Positions 32,313-38,757 of a stretch of 64,000 bases of DNA are shown here, in pieces; within the stretch, counting starts at the first letter, position 1, and the number at the start of each line of letters is the position of its first letter. Source of the DNA: Streptomyces sp. CG4 (GTDB lineage Bacteria; Actinomycetota; Actinomycetes; Streptomycetales; Streptomycetaceae); contig NZ_CP163525.1 of the NCBI RefSeq assembly GCF_041080655.1, positions 5,332,001 to 5,396,000 of the forward strand. Direction: 5' to 3'. Both the position numbers and the translations under genes were made by a program. The notes beneath the pieces are model-generated. The model worked only from the letters and a program-made list of their open reading frames with translations. It did not search any database and was not told the origin of the DNA.

Positions 32313-33396
32313 GCCATTTGGCCAAATGCCGATCGTCGGCTATGTTCACCCGCCCTGTTCCGAGGGGCACCCGCAGAAATGCCGGATTTCGCATCCGCCT
32401 GTCTCCTTCTCCATGACTTGGACCACGGCCCAGATTCCGGGGGTCTCACCTGCTACAGGTGACGCGACCCCTATCCGTGTGACACCCCCTTCTGTGAACT
32501 GGGTCACTCGACCCTGAGCCCCACTCGCATACGGAAGGGGACCGCCGAATCGGTCCGCGTGACCACACTTTGGTCACAGCTTCATAACGACAGCTAGCGG
32601 GTGCCGCTTCGTCCATCGCGAGAACTATGCGACCCCCAGCCTGTGGATAGATTTCGCCGACCGCCGGAACGAATAGGCAGCAATGCGGCTATACATGGCC
32701 TATTGCGGCAGTGAAGCTGCGGAACGGGTGGGAGACGAGGGCGACGCATGACCGCATGACCGGCCACGGGCCCAGCACAGCGGAGCTGTTCAAAGTTTCT
32801 TTACTGGATCAAGGCGGCCCGCCTACGGCGGCCCGCGCGCGCTGGCGGCCCGTGGCCGCCACCGCTCCATGTCTCCGCCACCGCTCCGGCGGCCCCCCGC
32901 CGCTCAGCGCGCAGAATCGCCGGGGCGGACAGCCAGAGCAGGAAGCAACCCGACCGCTCCGAGCACCAGGACCAGGCCGGCGTACGCCAAGCACGACCAC
33001 GCCACCCAACTGGCCACCGCTCCAGGTCACATGGCCTCCAGTACCGGCACAACCAAGCGCACGACGCCGACAAGATCCATGGCGCGGCGCCGGGTCTCGT
33101 CGCGGCATGCGGACCGGTCGCGCCATCGCTGAGTAGCCGGTGGGGGCGGAGCGGAGGCGTCTGCGGGTTAGAGATCAAAAGCATGGCAGCGTGGCTGAGG
33201 ACGGTGGGGGATTGCTGCAACACACGTGACGGGTGCTCGTTCGGCGCACCCACCATCGTGGCTGACTTTCTGTAGCTCAGGTCAGACACCCCTCTCCAAC
33301 TCGATCACGTGAAGCCGGGGTTTGGGCAGCGCTCGAATCCGAGCACGCCAACGGCCCCGGTACCATCGGCACCGGGGTCCTGAACAGGGACTCTCC

Positions 33397-33438
33397 ACCG
33401 GACCACCCCGGTAGCTGCCAGGCGAGGGGTGGTCCGGT
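33397..33438. terminator. Strong hairpin, probable terminator
   Basis: ACCGGACCACCCC at 33397-33409 pairs perfectly with 33426-33438 (13 bp, 16-nt loop). It lies about 60 bp downstream of the stop of the leftward helix-turn-helix gene at 33498. Confidence 0.75.
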
Positions 33439-33497
33439 CATCACTCTGAGGTTGTCTCAGCTCTCATGCCGACTCCCGCCGGCCATCAGGCGCGCAT

Positions 33498-33677
33498 CTA
33501 CCAGGGCCTGTGTTCGTGGACCAGCCGCCTCGGCACACGGTGGCGATCCAGCAGCTCGTACAGCGAGCTGAGACAGATGCCGTACCGCTTGCGGATCGCC
33601 ACCACCGGTTCCCCGCCTCGGTAAGCCGCGACGATCTCCGATTCGCGCCCGACCCAGGCCGTCTTACGCCTGCCCAT
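33498..33677 (-). CDS. Small helix-turn-helix protein (resolvase/transposase-type HTH)
   Basis: 59 aa from the ATG at 33677. MGRRKTAWVGRESEIVAAYRGGEPVVAIRKRYGICLSSLYELLDRHRVPRR is a helix-turn-helix like those at the end of resolvases (the AAYRGGEPVVAIRKRYG...LYELLDRHRVP pattern). It overlaps the end of the upstream DUF6415-like gene by 14 bp. It may be a small regulator of the element. Confidence 0.65.
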   Translation of the reverse strand: MGRRKTAWVGRESEIVAAYRGGEPVVAIRKRYGICLSSLYELLDRHRVPRRLVHEHRPW

Positions 33678-34041
33678 CACGCACCGCCGTCCTGGAGCCA
33701 TCCGAAGACCGCACGCCCTTCCCGGAGTCCAGCAGTCCGGAGTTCTCCAGAAGGAACCGCAGGGTGTAGCCCAGGCTCTTCACGTGCCATGTGGCCGACT
33801 GCAACCCAGGGCCCAGCCCTCGACCCACCTCATGCGGGATGGTGTCCAGCCTGCGGCGCTTCTGGTACCACTCCACCGAGCCACGCCACAGACCATCAAC
33901 ATGCTTTGCTGCCAACGGTGTCAGCGCCCCGATGTGCCGCACCAAGTCCTGGTGCAACGCGCACAGATCCTCGTACGGGGGCAACGCCGAACGCTCCGCC
34001 AGGGCTCTGGTGATCGTCGCCTTGATCTCGTCCGTGTCCAC
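33664..34041 (-). CDS. DUF6415-like hypothetical protein
   Basis: 125 aa. It is helical, with LVRHIGALTPLAAKHVDGLWRGSVEWYQKRRRLDTIPHEVGRGLGPGLQSATWHVKSLGYTLRFLLENSGLL, a layout like the DUF6415 proteins that are frequent in Streptomyces near XRE regulators and biosynthetic loci. No catalytic motif. It lies in the same direction as the XRE-TPR regulator upstream, but a strong terminator (34104-34136) separates them. Confidence 0.55.
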   Translation of the reverse strand: MDTDEIKATITRALAERSALPPYEDLCALHQDLVRHIGALTPLAAKHVDGLWRGSVEWYQKRRRLDTIPHEVGRGLGPGLQSATWHVKSLGYTLRFLLENSGLLDSGKGVRSSDGSRTAVRDGQA

Positions 34042-34103
34042 CGGTCGGCCTTCCTCCCTGGGCTCGTGCAGCGTGAACGGGGAGACCGTAGGGGCAAAAC
34101 AAG

Positions 34104-34136
34104 GGGCGGACCCGGAAGGAAATTCCGGGTCCGCCC
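34104..34136. terminator. Terminator after the XRE-TPR regulator gene
   Basis: GGGCGGACCCGGAA at 34104-34117 pairs perfectly with 34123-34136 (14 bp, loop GGAAA). Confidence 0.88.
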
Positions 34137-34154
34137 TGCAATGTTTGGGGTGTG

Positions 34155-35360
34155 CTACTTGAGAGCGCCGAGACCCAAGGCGAGTTCGCGAACGTCACTT
34201 CGTCGGCTTCGCTCATGCAGCCGCCGTGCCAGGTCACGGGCGAACTCATGCGCTCGCATCTGCTCGGGGGCGGCCCTGAAGGCTCGCTTCAGGTGGTCTG
34301 CCGCGTCATCGGTGCGACCAGCTTCTCCGTATGCCCGAGCGACGTCAAGACGCGCCCGCGCCCGTCGCTCTACCGGCAGGTTCCGGCCGGGCCGTATCCC
34401 TGGAGCTATGTCCACAGCCAGCTGTACGTCTTCGAACTCAAGGGCCAGCGCCAGGCGGTGAATCTCGACGTTCGTCGGACCAAACGAGGTCCACATCTCG
34501 TTGGCGTCGGCCCTGAGCCGATCGGCCGCCTGCTGCGCCTTCCCGATCATGTCGTCGGCAGCAGCCCGATCGCGCAGTCGTGCCGCCGCGACCGCACCGT
34601 TCAGGAAGAGCGTTCCGTACAACGACAGCGCGGTTGGTGAACTCTCCCACCAGCCATTCGGAAGGCCGTCTGCAGCGTCGCGCGTGACGCTTACTGCCTC
34701 CGACGCCATCCCAGCCCCGAGCTGGACGTGAGCGACGCACCGACGCAGCGCCAGTGTGACGGCCGGATCCCCGGTGTCGCTCGCGGCAACGTCACCTTGA
34801 TCGGCAGCTGTCCAGGCCAGGTTCGTCTCACCCAGCTTGCGGAGGAATGCCGCTGTGACATGGCAGGTCAGGGCAAAGAGCTTGAGCGCCTGGATCCGCT
34901 CCTGCGGCGTGGATTGCTCGTGCGTGGCCAGACGCGCGTCTGCCAGCAGCGCCGGAAGACGCTTGGCGAGCCTGGCGTATTCGGAGGACTGATACAGGTC
35001 CCAGGCGTCATCGACTTCCACGCTGAGGCGTTCGAGGCGCAGCGGCTCCCGCGCGTCGTACAGTGCGCCGGCCAGCCGTCGAGACTGCATGAGCGCGGCT
35101 CGGATGGCGGGAACGCTGCCCTCGTGGTTGTTGTGATCGTCCAGGAGAGCCGGAGCGCCTTGGAGATCTTCGACGTGCACCCGTAGGGCATCCGCCAGGT
35201 CGGCCAGCATCTTGACGTTGTTCACTGGTATGCGGCCGGACTCGACCCGGTACACCCAGTCCTCAGAGCGGTTCAGCAGCTCACCGAGCTGCCACTGATG
35301 GAGGCCCCGCCGCTCCCGGTAGAACCGCACGCGCTTGCCGAACGGGAGATGGTTAGCCAT
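34155..35360 (-). CDS. XRE-family regulator with TPR-like C-terminal domain
   Basis: 401 aa from the ATG at 35360. An N-terminal helix-turn-helix (FGKRVRFYRERRGLHQWQLGELLNRSEDWVYRVESGRIPVNNVKMLADLADAL) is followed by about 320 residues of repeated helical pairs, as in peptide-sensing or AICE regulators (FALTCHVTAAFLRKLGETNLAWTAADQGDVAA..., RARARLDVARAYGEAGRTDDAADHLKRAF). A partner signal may be a peptide or protein. It is divergent from the Nudix gene; in AICEs such pairs are common. Confidence 0.82.
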   Translation of the reverse strand: MANHLPFGKRVRFYRERRGLHQWQLGELLNRSEDWVYRVESGRIPVNNVKMLADLADALRVHVEDLQGAPALLDDHNNHEGSVPAIRAALMQSRRLAGALYDAREPLRLERLSVEVDDAWDLYQSSEYARLAKRLPALLADARLATHEQSTPQERIQALKLFALTCHVTAAFLRKLGETNLAWTAADQGDVAASDTGDPAVTLALRRCVAHVQLGAGMASEAVSVTRDAADGLPNGWWESSPTALSLYGTLFLNGAVAAARLRDRAAADDMIGKAQQAADRLRADANEMWTSFGPTNVEIHRLALALEFEDVQLAVDIAPGIRPGRNLPVERRARARLDVARAYGEAGRTDDAADHLKRAFRAAPEQMRAHEFARDLARRLHERSRRSDVRELALGLGALK

Positions 35361-35476
35361 GCCACGCACTATCTGACCCCCTCACTCTGTGAGACCGAGT
35401 GTCACACGAGTCGCGGCATCCCGGCAGTGGAACGGTCGACTCAAGCGCATGGGGTCATGGTCAGTAGGCTCGTGGC

Positions 35477-35953
35477 ATGGACCAGAACGAGCACGAGCAG
35501 CGGATGGCGCGACCGCGCATGGCAGCAGGCGCCCTGTTCTTCGATGAACACGGCCGCGTCATGTTGGTCCGTCCCTCGTACAAGCCGATGTGGGAGATCC
35601 CTGGCGGATACGTCGAGACGGGCGAATCCCCGTTGGTTGCGTGCCGACGCGAAATCGAAGAGGAGCTGGGCATCACACCGGCCATCGGTCCCCTGCTCGT
35701 GATCGATTGGGCGCCTGCCCCCGCCGAGGGCGACAAGGTCCTGTACGTCTTCGATGGCGGCGAACTCACCACGGACGCCGCAGCGTCGATCAAGCTCGCC
35801 TCTGACGAGCTGCTGGCCGCCGAGTTCCATCCCACCGAAGACCTTGACCAGCTCCTGATCCCTCGCCTTGCCCGCCGTGTGAAGCGCGCAATTGCTGCGC
35901 GCAGCGACGGCCAGACTGTGTACCTCGAACACGGTGAGCTTCCGGCCGCGTAG
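35477..35953 (+). CDS. Nudix hydrolase-fold protein, possible Pif-like transfer immunity factor
   Basis: 158 aa. The Nudix box is intact (GGYVETGESPLVACRREIEEELG, matching Gx5Ex7REUxEExGU), so it probably hydrolyses a nucleoside-diphosphate-linked compound. In pSAM2, the immunity protein Pif contains a Nudix domain and blocks transfer into cells that already carry the element. The presence here beside the XRE-TPR regulator inside an AICE suggests a similar job, but sequence identity with Pif was not tested. Start ATG at 35477. A hairpin (CGGCTC-ACA-GAGCCG, 35980-35994) follows. Confidence 0.8.
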   Translation: MDQNEHEQRMARPRMAAGALFFDEHGRVMLVRPSYKPMWEIPGGYVETGESPLVACRREIEEELGITPAIGPLLVIDWAPAPAEGDKVLYVFDGGELTTDAAASIKLASDELLAAEFHPTEDLDQLLIPRLARRVKRAIAARSDGQTVYLEHGELPAA

Positions 35954-35967
35954 TCCTTCCCGCGTCT

Positions 35968-36000
35968 TGACGGCAACGGCGGCTCACAGAGCCGTTGATC
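35968..36000 (+). repeat. Dispersed repeat copy A, with hairpin
   Basis: A 33-bp stretch beginning TGACGGCAACGGCGGC and ending CCGTTGATC recurs with few changes at 38388-38421. Copy A forms a CGGCTC/GAGCCG hairpin, the probable terminator of the Nudix gene. Confidence 0.55.
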
Positions 36001-36054
36001 CCTGCCTCCAGCCCTCAACCGCTCATCTCCCGCGACGGCCCGCCGACTGATTCG

Positions 36055-36465
36055 GTGATCCGTTTCGTCGGTCAGCCGCGGCGGCGCGGTGATCGGGAAC
36101 GAGAATGGCCCCCGACCAGGTTTTCCCTGCTTAAGGGCGACAAGACTCCGGCCGAGTTGTTCATTGGATGGGATCTGCGCCACCGGTGGAGCGGGAACGG
36201 CACAGCCCAGAAGTCAGACATCCTCGGCACAAGCCTTCGGGACATGTACCTATCTGTACATGAAGGAGTGCTGGGGCTGCTCGATGGCCTCGACACGGTT
36301 GCAGCCGAGATAGCAGACCCCAAACGCCGGGTGTGGTTCATCCGGGCAGCCCCCTGGCGATACCCGTACGACCTTGGCGTGGAGTGGTACCGCGCGCACC
36401 TCGCCGAGCGCGTTGAAAAGGCCAAAAAGGAGGGGTGGCAGGACGCGACTCCTGAATGGATCTAG
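36055..36465 (+). CDS. Hypothetical protein in the AICE
   Basis: About 136 aa from a GTG at 36055 (a longer version from 35995 is possible; neither has a good ribosome site). The chain reads FSLLKGDKTPAELFIGWDLRHRWSGNG...LRDMYLSVHEGVLGLLDGLDTVAAEIADPKRRVWFIRAAPWRYPYDLGVEWYRAHLAERVEKAKKEG and looks like a real soluble protein. Family not recognised. A terminator follows at 36493-36516. Confidence 0.6.
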   Translation: MIRFVGQPRRRGDREREWPPTRFSLLKGDKTPAELFIGWDLRHRWSGNGTAQKSDILGTSLRDMYLSVHEGVLGLLDGLDTVAAEIADPKRRVWFIRAAPWRYPYDLGVEWYRAHLAERVEKAKKEGWQDATPEWI

Positions 36466-36492
36466 CGAAACAGTAGGTAGACGATGAACAGT

Positions 36493-36516
36493 CCCCGAGC
36501 AAGCCACTGCTCGGGG
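36493..36516 (+). terminator. Terminator after the gene at 36055-36465
   Basis: CCCCGAGCA at 36493-36501 pairs with TGCTCGGGG at 36508-36516, loop AGCCAC. Confidence 0.8.
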
Positions 36517-36986
36517 GCTTACGCGTACGCGCGGGGAAACCTCCATGACCTGGCCGCGTCGCTCCCAGCGTCATGACCTGGGTGTTACGGAGCAAGGCAT
36601 CGGTTCGCCTTCTAGGCGTCGTGGATGGTGCTGGTGTGCCCGTCGGCCCCCGTCGGTCAGCACCACCTCACCGTCGTCAGTCTTGCCCACAGCCGCGCTC
36701 GACGAACCGGTCCGACGTATGAGCCCATGGTCAGCGCGCCTGCGGGCAGGAACGCCCCCATGGCCTGGTCGAGTTCGGCGATGGCGACCAGGCCATACGA
36801 GATTGAGTTTCGAAGGCGCGTTGGTGCACCGGACCTCCCCCGCACGGGGGAGACCAACCCCCCGGTCGAGGGAAGCGCGACCGGTTCCCGAGGCGGGAGG
36901 GTGGAGCCATGACAGCGATCGACATCCACGAACTGGAGTTAGCGGGCGCCAGTTCCGCGACTGAGAGTATTCGAAGGGAGAGTTCA
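36517..36986. other. 470-bp intergenic region upstream of the secreted protein gene
   Basis: No convincing gene. CATGACCTGG is repeated at 36544 and 36572, and CTCCCCC-GCAC-GGGGGAG forms a hairpin at 36835-36852. The last part is probably the promoter of the small secreted protein gene. Confidence 0.4.
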
Positions 36987-37313
36987 GTGAAGGCAAGGCG
37001 ATGGGTTGTATGCGCGGCGGTAACAGCCGCGCTGATGGGCGGAACCGTTGCGCTGGCCGGGCCGGCGGGAGCGGTCGAACACAACAGCCCCGTGGCCAGC
37101 AGTGCAGTGGGCGCAAAATCGACGGCCCGTACGACTAGCTCCATCGCAGCACAAGCTCAACCGCGGTCGGGCCCATGGAGTCTCTACGCATCGTACCGCG
37201 ACAAGGCATGGTGCGAGTTAAGCGGAGGGGTAGGGCAGTCCCAGGGCAAATGGGACGCGTGGTACTGCGAAGACGAATGGTGGGGCGAGTGGTTTCTCTA
37301 CGTGGCTTACTGA
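36987..37313 (+). CDS. Small secreted protein carried by the AICE
   Basis: 108 aa from the GTG at 36987, with AAGGGAG upstream. Signal peptide: VKARRWVVCAAVTAALMGGTVALAGPAGA-V. The mature part of about 80 aa is Trp/Tyr-rich at the end (GPWSLYASYRDKAWCELSGGVGQSQGKWDAWYCEDEWWGEWFLYVAY) with one cysteine pair. Its composition is like the chromosomal secreted proteins at 2045 and 22169. As an element-borne exported protein it may be a cargo or surface factor; function unknown. Confidence 0.65.
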   Translation: MKARRWVVCAAVTAALMGGTVALAGPAGAVEHNSPVASSAVGAKSTARTTSSIAAQAQPRSGPWSLYASYRDKAWCELSGGVGQSQGKWDAWYCEDEWWGEWFLYVAY

Positions 37314-37350
37314 TTTACCACGCCTCTCGCTTGGGCCTTTGACGGCACAT

Positions 37351-37406
37351 CGAAGCTCCGTTGGGCGCAGGCGACTTGGCAAGGTCACCTCCACAACGGA
37401 GCTTCG
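37351..37406. repeat. 13-bp inverted repeat with long loop
   Basis: CGAAGCTCCGTTG at 37351-37363 pairs exactly with CAACGGAGCTTCG at 37394-37406, with 30 nt between. Downstream of the secreted protein gene; a terminator or a protein-binding site. Confidence 0.5.
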
Positions 37407-37583
37407 TTGCGTCCGGTCGCGCATCCATCCACCATCGTCACACCGCCGTGACCTGCACACTCACGAGACCACCGCGACTTTGCAATCGCCCTGGGACCAA
37501 GGGGTGTGGGCCCATGACGCATCGGGCGCCTGCGAGCAGGCCCAGTGGCGGACGTGAACCCGCCTAGGCGGATCTTCACCTCC

Positions 37584-37630
37584 CGTAGCGACGCCGGGTG
37601 GCCTCGGGCGAGCCACCCGGCGTCGCTACG
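37584..37630. terminator. 19-bp perfect inverted repeat, bidirectional terminator
   Basis: CGTAGCGACGCCGGGTGGC at 37584-37602 pairs exactly with 37612-37630 (9-nt loop). It sits just past the end of the leftward gene at 37651 and downstream of the rightward secreted protein gene. Confidence 0.85.
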
Positions 37631-37650
37631 TCCTATAGGCAGGTTTGTTG

Positions 37651-38310
37651 TCACCCGCCACGCTCCGCTTCGCTCCCGAGGACGTTGTCGGTGTGGCTGG
37701 TTTCAGCATCCATGGCATCCTCAGGATTACGCTCGGCCTCATGCGAGCCGAAGGAAAGCAGATCCCCCCGGCCATTGGCAGAGGGGTCCGAAACATGGGC
37801 GAGTAGATGACGTACGAGCTCGCGGTCCAGTTTTCTGCGGTTCCTGGTCAGGTCGGCGAGGTGCCCTCGGACCTCGCTGTTCTCCTCCACAGTCAGCGAC
37901 CGGTCTGCCCTGATGGCAGCGCGGAAGATGCGATCGACCGAATGTGCCGGTCTGGTGAACCAGTCGATAGCCCCGGAGTAGATGTAGTACTCGTGCATCG
38001 TCATGCTCATCAAGGCCACGCGAAACGCGCCCTCGCGCTCGGCAGAGATTTTGTCGTATCGACTCAGACCCCACCGGCCGCCGTCCCCCAAGTCGTCAGC
38101 CACCTGTTCAAGGTGCCGTAGCCACAGAGCACTGGCGAGGCGGGCATCGGCGGCGAGTTTCAGTAGCTGGGCCGTACGCTCCTGCGCGCTCGTCTCATCG
38201 TCTCTTTGCTGCTGCCGACGCTGTAAAAGGGCCGGTCCCAGGTAGGAGCCAAGGGCACCAATGACAGCCCCACCGAAGGCGCTCACCGCGCCAATCACTG
38301 CCGCATCCAT
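37651..38310 (-). CDS. Hypothetical protein with one N-terminal membrane segment
   Basis: 219 aa from the ATG at 38310. The N-terminal hydrophobic stretch (MDAAVIGAVSAFGGAVIGALGSYLGPALL) anchors it. A charged coiled region (QRRQQQRDDETSAQERTAQLLKLAADARLASALWLRHLEQVADDLGD) and a helical cytosolic part follow. Similar short anchored proteins are scattered in Streptomyces mobile elements. It is the last gene before the right end; function unknown. Confidence 0.6.
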   Translation of the reverse strand: MDAAVIGAVSAFGGAVIGALGSYLGPALLQRRQQQRDDETSAQERTAQLLKLAADARLASALWLRHLEQVADDLGDGGRWGLSRYDKISAEREGAFRVALMSMTMHEYYIYSGAIDWFTRPAHSVDRIFRAAIRADRSLTVEENSEVRGHLADLTRNRRKLDRELVRHLLAHVSDPSANGRGDLLSFGSHEAERNPEDAMDAETSHTDNVLGSEAERGG

Positions 38311-38387
38311 GGCGTCACACTTGCACGGCCTGGCACAGACGGACAGCCGATCGGTGGTCCTCGCGCAACCAGATCCGGACACGACCC

Positions 38388-38421
38388 TGACGGCAACGAC
38401 GGCACACACAGACCGTTGATC
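38388..38421. repeat. Dispersed repeat copy B
   Basis: Close copy of 35968-36000 (shared TGACGGCAACG, CGGC, CACA and CCGTTGATC blocks). It lies upstream of the membrane-anchored gene, near the right end of the element. The remaining gap to attR holds nothing I can name. Confidence 0.55.
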
Positions 38422-38628
38422 GCGATCATCAGCGATCAGCCGGGAGGAAGGCGGAGCCCCTGCCTATCAGCCTGCCCGATTCTACGGATCAGGTGGTGAT
38501 GGCTTGGTCAGTGATCACCGTTCCCCATCCAAGGCAGACCTCCCGTTCGCTCCGTGACGACGTCGGTGGCCTTCCTTGACGGGTCTGCGTAACCATACTG
38601 ACCAGGTGAACCACCCCACAGCTCGGAC

Positions 38629-38685
38629 CTATCCGTTAGTGTGTGCATCGCGCCTGATCGTATGGACGATCAGTGGACCATTCAC
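38629..38685 (-). pseudogene. Orphaned native 5' end of the xpb helicase gene
   Basis: On the reverse strand GTG AAT GGT CCA CTG ATC GTC CA begins at 38685 and reads V-N-G-P-L-I-V, the expected native start of Streptomyces XPB helicases. After the att core it runs into element DNA (H-T-I-R-R-D-A-H-T-N-G) and stops at TAG (38629-38631). It is the start codon left behind by the insertion, 72 bp after the upstream helicase-associated gene. Confidence 0.85.
38663..38670. repeat. attR: attR core
   Basis: TGGACGAT. Left of it is element DNA; right of it is the native xpb start region on the reverse strand. Same core as attL. Confidence 0.9.
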
Positions 38686-38757
38686 GCGCGGTACACCCTT
38701 TCCCTACGGCCAAACGTCCAGTGTGCCCTATTGGCCGATGATCAGGGTCGGTCCCGG

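Larger units (their letters stand above)
31743..33497. other. 1.75-kb element region without a confident gene; repeats and hairpins
   Basis: No frame here has convincing protein character. It contains a degenerate direct repeat of about 50 bp (32161-32209 and 32263-32312, sharing CCCTTCGTCCG and GTCCGGAGAA) and a hairpin GTGACCA-N5-TGGTCAC at 32559-32577. A CCCCGGT/ACCGGGG hairpin is at 33355-33377, with a strong terminator at 33397-33438. A broken membrane-like frame lies at 32904-33080. The stretch is lower in GC than the coding DNA. Likely contents are cis-acting sites (origin, clt-like transfer locus) or an untranslated RNA. Confidence 0.5.
24177..38670. mobile_element. Actinomycete integrative and conjugative element (AICE), 14.5 kb
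   Basis: Bounded by two copies of TGGACGAT (24177-24184 and 38663-38670), it holds int, a candidate directionality factor, pSAM2-like rep, a Spd-like gene, an FtsK-like tra, a KorSA-like GntR repressor, an XRE-TPR regulator and a Nudix gene, which is the standard AICE set. Joining the outer flanks restores an uninterrupted xpb 5' end, which is strong internal proof of the boundaries. Genes rep to the small gene at 30689 run leftward as one transfer/replication operon that starts at the divergent GntR promoter region. Cargo is limited to a few unknown genes at the right end. Confidence 0.93.

Noticed and set aside
31739..32449. 236-codon reverse frame in the AICE gap
   Set aside because: Composition is unlike a Streptomyces protein and the frame covers repeats and hairpins; no ribosome site.
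32711..33136. 141-codon plus-strand frame in the AICE gap
   Set aside because: Arg/Pro/Thr-rich without structure, and a more convincing membrane-like frame lies on the opposite strand.
33290..33440. Possible tRNA gene near the element's non-coding block
   Set aside because: The paired stems are simple terminator-like hairpins; no cloverleaf or TTCGAATC-type T-loop in proper context.
38310..38660. Integrase promoter candidate TTGACG at 38576 in the circular form
   Set aside because: No -10 box lies at a suitable spacing, so it is not supported as a promoter.
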